NCBI GenBank assembly: GCA_905178155.1
Contig: CAJINV010000006.1
Span: forward strand, 1,489,876-1,553,875
Source of the DNA: Amoebophrya sp. A120
Lineage: Eukaryota; Sar; Dinophyceae; Syndiniales; Amoebophryaceae
Direction: 5' to 3'
DNA: 64,000 nucleotides
In this document: piece by piece, positions 35,158-46,473 of the stretch
Position numbering within the stretch: position 1 is the stretch's first letter
How the letters are laid out: every line of letters begins with the position of its first letter
Position numbers and translations under genes: made by a program
Notes under the pieces: generated by a model
The model's input: the letters and a program-made list of their open reading frames with translations, nothing else
Databases searched by the model: none
What the model was told of the DNA's origin: nothing

Positions 35158-37943
35158 ATGCCTCGGGACAGAAGCAAAGGCGCCACCTCCTCTGGGCGCG
35201 ACAAAAGTGGAGACCGGAGCGGCGGGGACCGCGACCGGAGTGGTGGGGACCGCGACCGGAGTGGCGGGGACCGGAGTGGCGGAGACCGGAGCGGCGGAGA
35301 GCGGAGTCCGCGCACCGTTCCACCACTTAAAATAGTTGGCACTCTGAGCAAATCAGAAACTAAAGTCGCATATCAAATGCAAATATGTCTGGACCTCGAA
35401 GACCCCGAGGCCTGTCATGCAGATTTTGCATGATCCATGTCGTCTGCAATGCAGGACCTAGCATGACAGATTCTGTGAGATGATCGCTATCGTGCGTATC
35501 TTGCAGGACAAACTTCCTCGCAACTTGGTCAAAAGTGGACAGCTTTTGACACTCATGCAACACAGATTTTTGCACGATCCAGAATTAGCATCACAGGTTG
35601 CAATCTTCCAGACCCAGACATATTTGCAATGCATATCGCGATGAACCGAGCTGGCGGTCGCGGCGGAGGCGCGGGTTCTTCCAGTGATGACCTTTTGAGC
35701 GGAGCCGGCGATAGCGATTTTGAGTCGGGTGGCGCTCTAGGCCTCGCCGCGGGAGGAGGTGGCGGGGGCGACAAAAACAAGAGCGGACGGAAAAAGCAAA
35801 GCAACGGCTGCGGCTGCTGCACGTACTGTTGTCGGTGCCCAATGTTCATGGTGTTAGAGCTCTCACTGGCGATTTTTCTCATGCGCGACGTCTATCTGAG
35901 CATCAAGGCGATGGTGGACTGCCCCACAGTGGACCAGAGCGTCAGAGATGCCATGAGCAGTGCTGGAGGGAACAATTTCAACCCGGTGCAATCCTCTTAT
36001 CAAGCCCCGATGCAATCCTACATGGCCTCCTCTGCCAGCCAGCAGCCCGCTTATGCACTGCAAAAGTATCGTATTCGTATAAATGCATCACAGGTTTCAT
36101 CAGCATGAGAAGTGAAATTTGTAATGCGGATTTACCTTAAGAAAAAGATTTGTAAATGCATCACTGTAAAAATTACTACGAGTGCAATACTTTTGCAGTT
36201 GATACCGCTGGCACCGCTCAAACTTCGAGTTCGGGTGGAGGTGGAGGTGCATTCCCTTTATGACAATGAAAAATGCCCCTGCCGTTCCCGTTGCCGCCCC
36301 AGAACTAGTACTTGGCAGCATTTGTATTGCAAACCTACTTCCCAGTGGAAATATATCTTGTTGCAAGAAGCATCAGCATCACAAATTTTCAATGACGAAT
36401 AAGGTAAAATTTGTCTTGCAAAAGAGCCCAGCAACATCCTGGCAGAAGATGCCGTGCGCAGTGTAGTAGATTCAGCAGCATCAAAAAGACTTCTCATGAT
36501 CCTATCATGCAAAGATAAAAAGTTCTAGTTCTTCATTTGAAGAAAACCTTGTGCATCAGAAGCCTTTGGTGCAACAATTTCTGGGGTCGCTCGTGGGCGG
36601 GGCGATTTTAATTGTGATACCCGGCTTCAGCATTTGTTCAGGAGCACTTGTCGTCCTCGACAGACGGCGCCACGACCTCAATGGACGATGAAGACCACAA
36701 CATGAAGAAACACATAGAAGGCAGCAAAGAAGGCAGCACCAGTGCGACGTTCCTACAAGAGGAGGAAAATGAGCGCTCCTACCGCCGTTCCACAGCGGCA
36801 GGAGTAACCCAGCTACCGGGGCAGGCGAATGATCAAAGCAGGAGGGAACGAGATGCCACTAATTATGCCGAAGTAGTAGAGCAACAAGTAGATGATGGTC
36901 ATGGTCCGGAAGATTTGGCAAGCTCGCCGCATGAACAACCTTCAGATGTTGAATCACAAGTCGGTGGAGTTACTGTTTCATCTTCGACTTCATCGGCGTT
37001 CCTCTCCACTACGATGTCGACTTCGAAAAGTAGGGTTTCTGCCAAGAAGAAGATTACAACCTCCACGAGACACGCGGAAAGCAAATTCATCTCTCCGGGC
37101 AATATCATGAGCATGATGGGGATGATGGACGCTAACGGCTGCACCCCGTTTTTCGGCACCCTCGAGCTCGTCATGGCCTGCTTCTGCGTGATACGCTTTG
37201 CAAATATATCGATCTAGGTCTGGAAGTTTGTGATGCTGGGGATGTAAGGATAGTATTGAGATTGACGAGCGACGCATGACAAGTTTCATGATTTGAGAGA
37301 CTTCTACTACGGCTTCTTGCGTATTAGGTACACAGCGTGACAAGTAGTCGTTTTTTTGCATGATAGAGAAATAGCGGCCCTGTAGCGCACCCTGCATGAC
37401 AGATTTTTTCCTTCTCCTACCGAAGCATTACAGACCTAGATCGATCAGTTTCAAATCGATACATGATTCCCCTGATCCTGTCCGTAATCGTGCTCATCGT
37501 CAACGCGCTCTGCCAAGACAGCAATACGCATTGCAAAGGTTGTATCGCAATCATGCATTACTCGAGGTTGAGGTAAACCCGCATTACAAATCCCATTTCT
37601 CGTGCTGAGAAAATCATTTGTAATGCAGTTACTGCTACGTAGACGTAGTAGTAGTACGAATACGATACAGCTTTTCCAATGCATACAACAATTCGGTTGC
37701 CAATTTGTCTTTTTCTCGATGTTGGCCATTATGGTGTTGGACGGCACCTTTCTCGGGCCGAAAGTGTGGCCGGGCCCTAGCTACGGCCAGTTCGGAACCC
37801 AGCTAACGGATGTGCGGACGTGGACCGGGGTGCCCGGGGCGATGATCGTGAGCTTCTTCGGCATGTACTGGGACCAGAAGGGGAAGGGAAAAAATCTGCA
37901 AGTGCCTCCCGCGCTGCCGAAAGAGTACCCGTGGGACGTTTGA
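35158..37943 (+). CDS. Four-helix membrane protein, family member 3, with long N-terminal and loop insertions
   Basis: Exons 35158-35370, 35641-36051, 36210-36258, 36625-37191, 37467-37524 and 37691-37943 give 516 aa. The N-terminus has an Arg/Asp/Ser/Gly repeat (DRSGG units, about residues 15-45), then a Gly-rich acidic stretch and the Cys cluster CGCCTYCCRC. Helix 1 (MFMVLELSLAIFLMRD) is followed by a loop of about 250 residues that is Ser/Thr/Glu-rich, then helices 2-4, the loop LGPKVWPGPSYG, and the tail EYPWDV. Its last exon (37691-37943) is uninterrupted across the stretch that carries three introners in the gene at 27128. Same local family, unknown function. Confidence 0.8.
35212..35305 (+). 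repeat. 15/21-bp coding minisatellite
   Basis: Tandem GACCGGAGTGGCGGG-type units, some with an extra GACCGC, encode (DR)DRSGG repeats in the N-terminus of the third four-helix protein. Confidence 0.85.
35371..35635 (+). mobile_element. Introner, family B, reverse
   Basis: Starts TATCAAATGCAAATATG and ends TTTGCAATGCATA. Flanks TCGCA and TCGCG differ by one base. Removal joins TKVA to MNRAGG. Confidence 0.9.
36052..36204 (+). mobile_element. Introner, family A, forward
   Basis: Starts TATGCACTGCAAAAGTATCG and ends CTTTTGCAGTTGATA, flanked by CCGCT. Removal joins QQPA to GTAQTS. Confidence 0.93.
36259..36619 (+). mobile_element. Introner, family G (single copy, longest at 361 bp)
   Basis: Starts TATGACAATGAAAAATGCCC and ends GGGGCGATTTTAATTGTGATA minus its first base. 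Flanks CCCTT and CCCGG match at three of five bases. Removal joins GAFP to SSAFVQ in frame. Contains GCATCACAAATTT and TTTGTCTTGC. Confidence 0.75.
37192..37461 (+). mobile_element. Introner, family B, diverged
   Basis: Starts TACGCTTTGCAAATATATCG with CTAGGTCTGG, ends AGTTTCAAATCGATA. Flanks CGTGA and CATGA differ by one base. Removal joins CFCV to IPLILSV inside helix 2. Confidence 0.85.
37525..37685 (+). mobile_element. Introner, family A, reverse
   Basis: Starts TACGCATTGCAAAGG and ends CAATGCATA. The flanking repeat is poorly preserved (AGCAA versus CAACA), so the junction rests on frame and on the paralogue: removal gives CQDSKFGCQF, aligning with GDSKCGFLF at 27128. Confidence 0.82.
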
Positions 37944-39595
37944 AGTAGATCTGAAGGTCAACATACGTAAATGGAACGCTGCACGACCGCAGTGTTTATG
38001 AAACGCTGCACCGCAGGATGAAGAGGTTGGCAGGCGTGGTTCAGTTTTCACACATTTTATTTGACATCACAATTATTTCAGCAGTCATACTATACACAAG
38101 CATGAGTGTCGTGTTGTCGAACCACGACGCCTGACCGGCATTTATTCAAGTACAGAGTTGGAGATTTTTTTTATTCTTTTCGCAACATTTACAATTTTTT
38201 TTTTTTACAATTAGAAAGAAGAAAAACACAAGTAAGATCATCAACAACGGGGCCCAGAAGTACCTCGTGTAGAAGCGCAGAGCGTTGCAAAACGAGGTAC
38301 AACAGTAGGGTCTGACACAGAGACAGCAAGAGTTTTCAAGTTTTGTTCCTTTTCATTTTTATCCCTAAATCAATGGTTTACTTTCATAATTACAGCTTTA
38401 GCAAGTAGTACAGTAGAAAAACCCCGATTGTAACATGTTTGTGCCATCCCCGGCACTAAATTAAAACGCTCACCGGCACCAGCACGACAAAGATCCTCGA
38501 GCATTCGGATTTCATCGCAGTTTTCCCCCCTGCGAGTAGTTCCGAGCGCCATAAAATCGAACAGCGAAAACACAAGGTTTGAACTTGAAGCTTTTTTCGC
38601 AATAAAAATTCCGAAAAGAAGTATCTACGAGTTTGCTGCGTTGCTGCACCAATTTATGCCATTGCAGGACCAAAACTTTGGTCGTGTAGGTGTCGTTTAC
38701 GTGTTTCTCTTGTCCTTCCCGGCTCCTTGTACGTGGTCAAATTGAGAACCGGACTATCACGACGCACACCGGTTAGCTTATTTATTCTGCAGCGTAAAAT
38801 CATGTCCAAGACAAAGACTTCTGAGTCTCACTTCTAGTCGTCGATAACCCCGCCCGCTCCAGCTTCGTTATTTCTTGTTCCTCGTTCAATTAGCTACGCC
38901 TGGGCTTTTCAGTCTTTTGAGGCTCTCGTCATCGTACTTACTTCTAGTTCTGCCACAGGACAAATCTTCGCGTGCGAACATGTTGTGTTTTTGCCAGTCG
39001 TGATGGCACAGCTCGTCAGTAGAAGTAGTGCAGCAACAGGTCGCTATTTTAGTCGTGCATAGAAAATGTTGTCGTGTTTCGTTCAGGATCTTCATCTTTT
39101 TATCAAGATTTCGTATTCGTTCAGGAGGTTGTATTGAAAGGTCATCGTGCATAAAATGAATTTACGTCGTCGCCAGTCTAAACGTGAAGATTGTGAAGTT
39201 GCTGAACCAGCAAACTCCTGGCCCGCGTTGGTCGAGGATATGGAAAACATGGAAACACAGCATACCAAAAATTCTCATATAAACTATAAACTACACCCAG
39301 GTCTTGAAATACCACGCCTACATGCAGCAACAGCACCCAGTTTAAAATGATATTTTTCCGAGTTTCCACATCAAATTTTTATTTAGACGTGCAAGCTTTA
39401 GACGTGATTCTTCATACGAACAGAAGATTGTACTTGAAGCCCCTTGGTGGGCAGAAGGAAGACCTTGTAGTGGGTTGCTCGTAGTAGAAGTGGACTCAGA
39501 AGACCACATAGTGCCACCTCTAATACCTTGCTTTCTTTGTTTCCATGTGACGAACAAGAGGTACAACTAGACCGGAAAAATATTAAATCATTCTC
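37944..39595. other. Spacer before the first VWA gene
   Basis: About 1.65 kb without a supported gene. T-rich tracts lie at 38165-38212. No introner, GC island or RNA gene recognised. Confidence 0.5.
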
Positions 39596-42500
39596 ATGAA
39601 CAAGATGCCCCGTGGGGCAGGACCACCTGCTTTGAAAATGACGAAACATCCGAGAAATAACCCGGTCGCTGCGTCGGTCATTTTCGCAACTACGCTGTGT
39701 AACTTCTTGTACAGTTGTGACAACGCAGGAGTTCGGAAGACTGTGTCGATGCAAATCGGACCACGGGATCATAAGCGGAGCAAGGCGGGGCTTCAGGAGC
39801 AGCAGCACCCTGTGCGAAAAAATAGAAAAAGCAGCTTTCTGCGAAGTAGAAGTACTTCTACCAAAGAAGCGCCAGCAGAACGAGTTCTTGTTGATTCGGA
39901 AAATAGATCTGGTGAGAGCCTCGTAAGGAAGCAAAGCTTGCTCACCCGGGCAGGAAGGGGAACCAAGATGAGTGAAAATTGCAGCAGCAGCCCACGACGT
40001 ACTTCTACTAAAGGGGACCAGGAGCACGGAGGGCAACGTCAAACGCAGAGTACAACTACAAGTACAAGCGGCCTGCGAAATAATAAAATGGCCAAACCTA
40101 GTTCCTTCCTAGCGGGGGCCGCGGCTTCTCAGTCATCAAGGTCGAAGATGCAGGATGAAGATGCAGGACATGAATTTCAAGATAGACAACAAGCGCAAAG
40201 CCAAAACCAGCAACATCTTCACCCTTTCTGGTCTAAACAGAACTTGCAGTCTTTTTCCGCCACGGACCTGGACAAAGTCGAGCAAAAGTTGCGCCTTCTG
40301 CGCAAAAAAACAGATGTTATCGTCGCCGATTGTTGGCAAAATCCGAACGCGTTTCCGGAGGAAGCGAGAGGTTTCATCGGACATCTCGGGAGGTGTGAGG
40401 AGTTTTATTCTGCAGGAGGTGATGGTGAACAAATATCAACCAGTGGCAATTTGGGTCCTAGCAGCAGTAGTCCTTGTCAGCCTCTGGGACGGTTGAATGT
40501 GAATAGCAATTTGCTTGCACGACGAGGACCAGTAGATGATCATGGGACAAACAAGACAGACGAAGTCGAGGGCCATGCTGGGACGCCAAACGCAACATCG
40601 GTATCAACAGCTGACGAAAGCGGAGCTGTTGAAAGTACAACAGGAAGAGCGTTTTTGACTTTATCTGTATCGACTACATCAAACACGACCACGACCACCT
40701 TCAGCTCGGCGTGGGTCTTCGTGGATATTGACCAAACTGCTCCCGTTTATGGCGACTACAGCAAGTCTGGTGTGTTACTAGAAGAAGACGCAGCATCGAT
40801 CCAAGGCCACGACGCGGCTCTGTTAAAAAGCCAGGACATTGGCTTCGAGCAGTGTGTTTCTACCATGATAGGGAAATTATTCGTGGAAGAATTGGCGCCG
40901 AGAGACCTTGAAACGGGAGAAATTGTTGGGACAAGAAAGGAAATAAACCAAGCCGACGCCGAGCAAGAAGGAAAATTCCTCGGCATGTCCGACTCGCAAG
41001 AACGAAAATTCTTCGGCATTTCCGACTCGCTGCGCGACCGCAATGTTGGGTCTCAAATGCACAACTACATCCAATACGCCAATTTCGCCTTGGAAAGCAC
41101 TGGGAGACAGACCCAGTGGCCGCACGTGCACGCAGGAGTCGTGGAGGTAAAAACAAATGCGCAGCATGGACTGCAAAACGACGCTTCATCTGCAACTGCA
41201 ACCTTAACCGACGACCAGGCTACTTCCACTGCCGAAACGGCACGACCAGCACCTTCTTGGGAAAACAACAACCTCTACCACGAGAAGAACCATGTGGATG
41301 CGAGAAACTCGCCCTGGTACGTGAAAACGGTGTATCAACTGTAAAAATGTCTGGGTCTGGAAGAATCCAACTTGTCATGCTGATTTTGGATTCAAAAAAA
41401 ATCTGTATTGCATGAGCAGCAAAGAGAGTTCAAGTTTTGGTACACGGAAAGAGCATTTGTCATGAGGTATAGGCATCAGGAAGCCCTCACAAAATCTGTG
41501 TTGCTAGGGCATGCATCACAGACATCAGGAGTCATGCAAAATGTGCATGACAAACCTGGCAATATTCCAGACCCAGACATTTTTACATTTGATACGGTGA
41601 CCCGCGTGCCGAAAAACGTGGTCATCGCGATCGACCGCTCTGCTATCAAATGCACATATGTCTGGGTCGGAAATTTCTAAACTTGTGATGCTGTGTCTGG
41701 ATTCAAAAAATTTTTGTATTGCATGACCAGCCAGAGGACTCAAGTTTGTTCTACACGGAGAGGGCATTTCTCATGCGGAATAGGCATTAGGAAGCCCTCT
41801 AAAAATCTGTGATGCTAGGGCATGCATTACAGACATCATGGGTCATGCAAAATATGCGTGACAAACCTGGCAATCTTCCAGACCCAGACATATTTGCAAT
41901 CCATATCTGCTTCCATGAACGCGGTCACCGTGACGGGCGGGCGGCACCAGACCAAGCGGCCGGACCGGTGGCAGCCGGCGATGCGGGGGGTAAAAGCGGT
42001 TCTTGATTCGCTCTCGGACAACGACAGATTTAACGTCTTCACGTTCAACCACGAGTTGTCCATCAGCTCCTACGAGTTGGTGAAAGCGACAAAAAGTAAC
42101 AAAGAACGGGTGAACAAATGGCTGGACCAGTTACACCCTACTGGCGCCACCATGACGGGGTCCGCCGTGGCCGCAGCTCTCGCGATCGGCTCTACTGGGA
42201 CGCTGCCCGCGCGGGCCCGGCAGATCATCGACAAGAACTTGCAGCCGCAGCAGCCCGTGCCAAGCAAAGAGTGCTTCGAAATGAGCGACTTCTGCTCCAC
42301 CCAGATTCTGCTCATCACCGACGCAACGGAGAAGGGAACGTATAGTGAAGAAGCAGTACAAGAGATGAAAACTTGGTTCCCGCCAAGCCAGGGAACGACC
42401 TTGAACAGCTATTTAATCGCCCCGGAGCATGTATGAGAGTGCACAACCCCCCCTCTCCCTCATTTGTATAGCATGAACGGCAATACAAGCGTCAGCAAGA

Positions 42501-45500
42501 ATGCCGGTTTTGCATGACAAATTTGCCCAGGAGTGTAGTACTGTTTGGGCTTCATCCGGAGTTTGTCATGCGAGCAATGCCAAGAGGGACAGCCTGGGTT
42601 TGGTATTTCGCATGACAAATGAGGGGAAGGGGGAGTTGTGCAGTGTCATAGCATGGGGACCATTTCACCGCTTTTGATTTTTTCGAAAAGCTCTCCAACG
42701 CGCACAACGGAGAAGCGGTCCACCTCTACTCGGACAAAGAGGGCCACATTGAAGAAACCATCAGCCGGTATTGGCGCCAGTTCGCCGAGCAGAGTGATGA
42801 AGCGGAGAAGGATAGAGTGGTGTGGACCCGACACTACGATTTGTTAACCAAACAAGAAAGGCTCACCGCCTGCATGCTCGTGATGCAGGGACTGGTGGGC
42901 GAGGGAGAGGGCGGAGAGCTGCAACGACAGCCAACGGCTGCAGGTGCGGCAGGATCGGGCGTTGGGCCGCACGAGCAAGTTTTTTCATCCAGCAAACACA
43001 CCCCCGGCGGCGACAACCGACTGGGAGTCCTCTGTGTGGATGCTTCGACAGTGTTAAAGCGCTCCTTTTTCGAGCAAATTCGGTGTCAGCCGTATTTTCA
43101 CACGGAGTTACAGTCGCGGAGACCTATTCCGGACTACTGCCCCGCGAGGGAAGAAAGACAAAGCCGGTGCGACAAGTCGGCCTGGGAAAGCATGCAACCG
43201 AATGCAAAAATCAACAAGTGGCTGAGTAACGAAGTTTTAGAACTCGTTGGGACCGACACCGCCAGTTTTATCGGCGAAGCGATTGAGCGGAACGGGAAGG
43301 GGATCCCGGACTTATCAAGTGAAAATATGTCTGAGTCTGGAAGGTTGCAACTTGTCAACATGCTATGTCTCGAGCACAAAAAACTGTGTATTGCATGAAG
43401 GCCAAAAGTTGCCCAATGCCAATTCTTGCTATAAGCAAAAGGCGGATTTCTCATGCGGAATAGCCATGAGGAAGGTCTCGCAAAATCTGTGATGCTTTTG
43501 TGTGCATTCCAGATTATGTGCGTAGTCCACGAGATGCATCACAAATTTCGAAATCTTCCAAACCCAGACATGTTTGCAATGCATAGGACTACCAGTTGCA
43601 CAATTTACCAGGGTCGTTACCGACGGTGGAGGAGGAGGAATTGATAAGAAAACGGCAGGAGGAATTGGACCGGGAGCTGGCGGAGAAAATTAGGAGTGGA
43701 CAACATCTTCAAACGACGTTTGAACAAAACGCGGAAAATCAAAATCTCGGCTTTGACCAAATCCAGTGGAACGATTTATCCGTGTTAGAAATCGGGTGCG
43801 CGAAACCTACGACGACTACTACCACGACAACAACCACAACCACAACTACCACGACAACAGTTGTTCTTACCACGACCACGACGACAAGCACCACTACTTC
43901 AACGGTGACTACTAGCACAGTCGTTTCAACCACCACTAGTACAATAACGTCTACCACCACATCAACCACTACCCAGAACACGACGGTAAACGCCACGGCC
44001 CTGAATCTTGGCGCCCCGCCTAGTACACCCGGCGACAATGATATGAACTGCAAAAGTATCCGTATCGTACTCGTATAAATGCATGACAAATTTTCTCAGC
44101 ATGAGAAATAAAATTTGTAATGCGGATTTACCTTAAGAAAGAGCTTTGTTATGCATGATTGCAATTTCTACGAGTACGATACTTTTGCACAGGATCAACG
44201 ACCCTTTCAACCTACTAGGCCTGCCCTTCTGGGTTGCGATTCTGGCGATCTCCCTGTGCTGCGTTGTGACGACACTGTGTGTCGTGTTGATCATTTGCTG
44301 CTGCTGCGGGTCGAATGAGGCACGGTATGTGTTGCTCGGGGCGGAAGATTCATCTGCACAGGACAACAACGATACACGTCGTGAACAAAATCAAAACGTG
44401 ATCGGTTTTGCGAAGCCCCGGCAGTTATGAAATGCAAACATGTCAGGGTCTGGAAGATTGGAAGACTTCCTTGTCATGCAGGCTTTCCATAATCCATGTC
44501 GTCTGGAATGCAGGACCTAGCATGACAGATTCTGCGAGATCCGTGTCATGCCCATCCTGCATGAGAAATTTCCTCTCCACTTGGTCCAACGTTTTCAGCT
44601 TTTGGCATTCACGCAACACAGATTTTTGCACCACGATCCAGAATTAGCATTTCAAGTTGCAACCTTCCAGACCCAGACATATTTGCGATGCATAGCAGTT
44701 GAGTCAAGTAGTCACTTCGCAGGAAGTAGAAGACCAGCTGGCTTTGATCAAGGATGCTCTGGAGAATAGACAGGATCGTGCTGGCAACAATGGAACGACA
44801 CAGGATGATCCCGATGTACTACTTCCTGACGTAGCAACAGCTCTTCCACCGGCCGATGCTGATAATGATCCAAGTAATGCACTAGAAAATCAAGAAAGGG
44901 CGCCGTCCACGTTTCTCAACTATCAACTGTAAAAATGTCTGGGTCTGGAAGAATGCATGTTTGTCATGCTTGTCTGGCATGACTCTTAAATCTGTCATGC
45001 ACATTGCCCAAGAGACGTTTTTTTCTGTCATGCGGAGACGCAGTTTGTCATGCAGAATAGGCAACACCTACAAGCTCAGAAATTTGTCATGCTGAGCCAG
45101 CACTTGTGGCCTCCTTATGCTACGCCACTCAGCATCACAAGTTTCCAGACCCAGACATTTTTACATTTGATATCAACGTCGGGACCGCAAGAACTTCGTC
45201 GCCAGGGGGCGAATACCCTGTGCAAAAGTATCGTACTCGTATTGCAAGCATGCATTACAAATTCTTTTGTTGAGGTCAAAACGCATTACAAATTTTGTTT
45301 CTCATGCTGAGGAAATTTGTAATGCATTTATACGAGTGCGATACTTTTGCAGTTCATAGCGAAGTGCTGACCACACCTCCAGCAGGCGCAGTGATACCCC
45401 CGCCAGGCAATTCCGGGTCGACCGACGAGGGCGTCAACATGCGCGACTACGATGTCCAGCTGACCTCCGAAGAGATAGCCGCAGACACCGAGGGCAGTCC

Positions 45501-46473
45501 GCAGGGAGCAGTGGTTCATCATGGAGATAATTCAGAAGCGACGCATTTCTTTGTTCCGGTGCCAGCGGAAATGTTGCTAGGAGAAGCTGGTGCAGCTGCG
45601 CAGCAGGGGGAACAGCAAGAGCTGCAAGGTGAAGCTTCTACTTCAAGGCCCGCGACAGCAAGCCAAGTTCTGTTCACTGGATTCGGTCTCTCGCAGACAG
45701 GACAGGCTGCGGCAACGGGTGGGGTTTTTGGAGGTGACAACTCCGAGAACACTCCTGAAGATCATGAAAATGAAATCGCGGGCAACAACAGAAGCGCCGG
45801 CCAAGAGGACCTACACGACGAAAACGACCCGAATAACCTGCCACGGGGACGAACAGGCGGGCCGATCGTGGCTGCCGCTCGGAGTAGAAAGAGCAAGAAA
45901 AACAGACCCTCCAAAACCTTCGCGGACGTGGACGAGCAACGAAGAAATAATGCTTCCGACCGCTCCCGGTCGAGCAAAAGGTCCTCTAGTAGGAAATTAT
46001 CCAGTAGGAGATCCAGTAGAAGGCCAAGTAGGAAATCCACCCCGACCCTTCCAAGTAGGATGTCCGGACGGGAATCGAACCTGGCGAATCGGCCATCCAC
46101 AGTGATTGGGTCGTTTTTCCCTCCGGGAGAAGGGGTTCCGCCCCCGGAGAGGGGGCGAGGTGGAGCAGGGAAGAAGAAAAAGCTTTCCAAACAAGGCTCG
46201 GTTGCAGCGATGGTACTGCGGAAATCTTCTAGAAGTCTGAGTCAAAGGCAAAGTCGTGTGTCTTCCTCGTTGCAAGTGAAGCCGCCTGTTGCAGGAGCCG
46301 AAGATGCGCCTGTTCACCCTCGTCAGCAGAGTCGACCGCAAGAAGAACCTCCGCGAAAAAGTTCTGGCACGAAAAATATTCGCAGCAGTAGTCGGGCAAG
46401 CAGTCGCTCCAGCAGTCGGGCAAGCAGTCGACCAAGCCAACAGCGATTGCGGAAGAAGAAGTCGAAATTGTGA
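39596..46473 (+). CDS. VWA-domain membrane protein, alpha2-delta-like module with Thr-rich stalk
   Basis: Exons 39596-41332, 41600-41643, 41911-42431, 42656-43312, 43591-44041, 44202-44425, 44700-44920, 45178-45213 and 45364-46473 give 1,666 aa. A hydrophobic segment near residues 24-40 may be a signal peptide or anchor. RNSPWYVKTV followed by VPKNVVIAIDRSAS marks the start of a VWA domain preceded by a VWA_N-like region, as in calcium-channel alpha2-delta subunits. MIDAS residues are DRSAS, the Thr of GATMTGSAV, and the Asp of ILLITDA. Further on come a stalk of almost pure Thr (43807-43983), one membrane helix (LPFWVAILAISLCCVVTTLC) with a Cys-rich end, and a long acidic then Arg/Ser-rich tail. 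This type I layout resembles surface adhesins, but that role is inference. The gene at 58628 is its paralogue. Confidence 0.85.
41333..41594 (+). mobile_element. Introner, family B, forward
   Basis: Starts TATCAACTGTAAAAATG and ends TTTTTACATTTGATA, flanked by CGGTG. Removal joins YVKTV to TRVPKN. Confidence 0.93.
41644..41905 (+). mobile_element. Introner, family B, forward
   Basis: Starts TATCAAATGCACATATG and ends TTTGCAATCCATA, flanked by TCTGC. Removal joins AIDRSA to SMNAV and completes the VWA metal-binding DRSAS. Same length (262 bp) and orientation as its neighbour at 41333; the exon between is 44 nt. Confidence 0.95.
42432..42650 (+). mobile_element. Introner, family C, reverse
   Basis: Starts TATGAGAGTGCACAACCC and ends GTTGTGCAGTGTCATA, flanked by GCATG. 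Removal joins APEH to GDHFTAF. Interior is the reverse complement of the copy at 3544. Confidence 0.92.
43313..43585 (+). mobile_element. Introner, family B, forward
   Basis: Starts TATCAAGTGAAAATATG and ends GTTTGCAATGCATA, flanked by GGACT. Removal joins GIPD to YQLHNL. Confidence 0.92.
44042..44196 (+). mobile_element. Introner, family A, forward
   Basis: Starts TATGAACTGCAAAAGTATCC and ends CTTTTGCACAGGATC. Flanks AATGA and AACGA differ by one base. Removal joins PGDN to DPFNLLG just before the membrane helix. Confidence 0.88.
44426..44694 (+). mobile_element. Introner, family B, reverse
   Basis: Starts TATGAAATGCAAACATG and ends TTTGCGATGCATA, flanked by GCAGT. Removal joins KPRQ to LSQVVT. 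Confidence 0.92.
44921..45172 (+). mobile_element. Introner, family B (subtype 2), forward
   Basis: Starts TATCAACTGTAAAAATG and ends TTTTTACATTTGATA, flanked by TCAAC. Removal joins TFLN to VGTART. Confidence 0.92.
45214..45358 (+). mobile_element. Introner, family A, reverse
   Basis: Starts TACCCTGTGCAAAAGTATCG and ends CTTTTGCAGTTCATA, flanked by GCGAA. Removal joins PGGE to VLTTPP. The preceding exon is 36 nt; at 145 bp this is the shortest element. Confidence 0.93.

Noticed and set aside
43807-43983. Thr codon run as a non-coding simple repeat
   Set aside because: Codons vary (ACG, ACC, ACA, ACT) while Thr is kept, and the frame is open on both sides, so it is coding.
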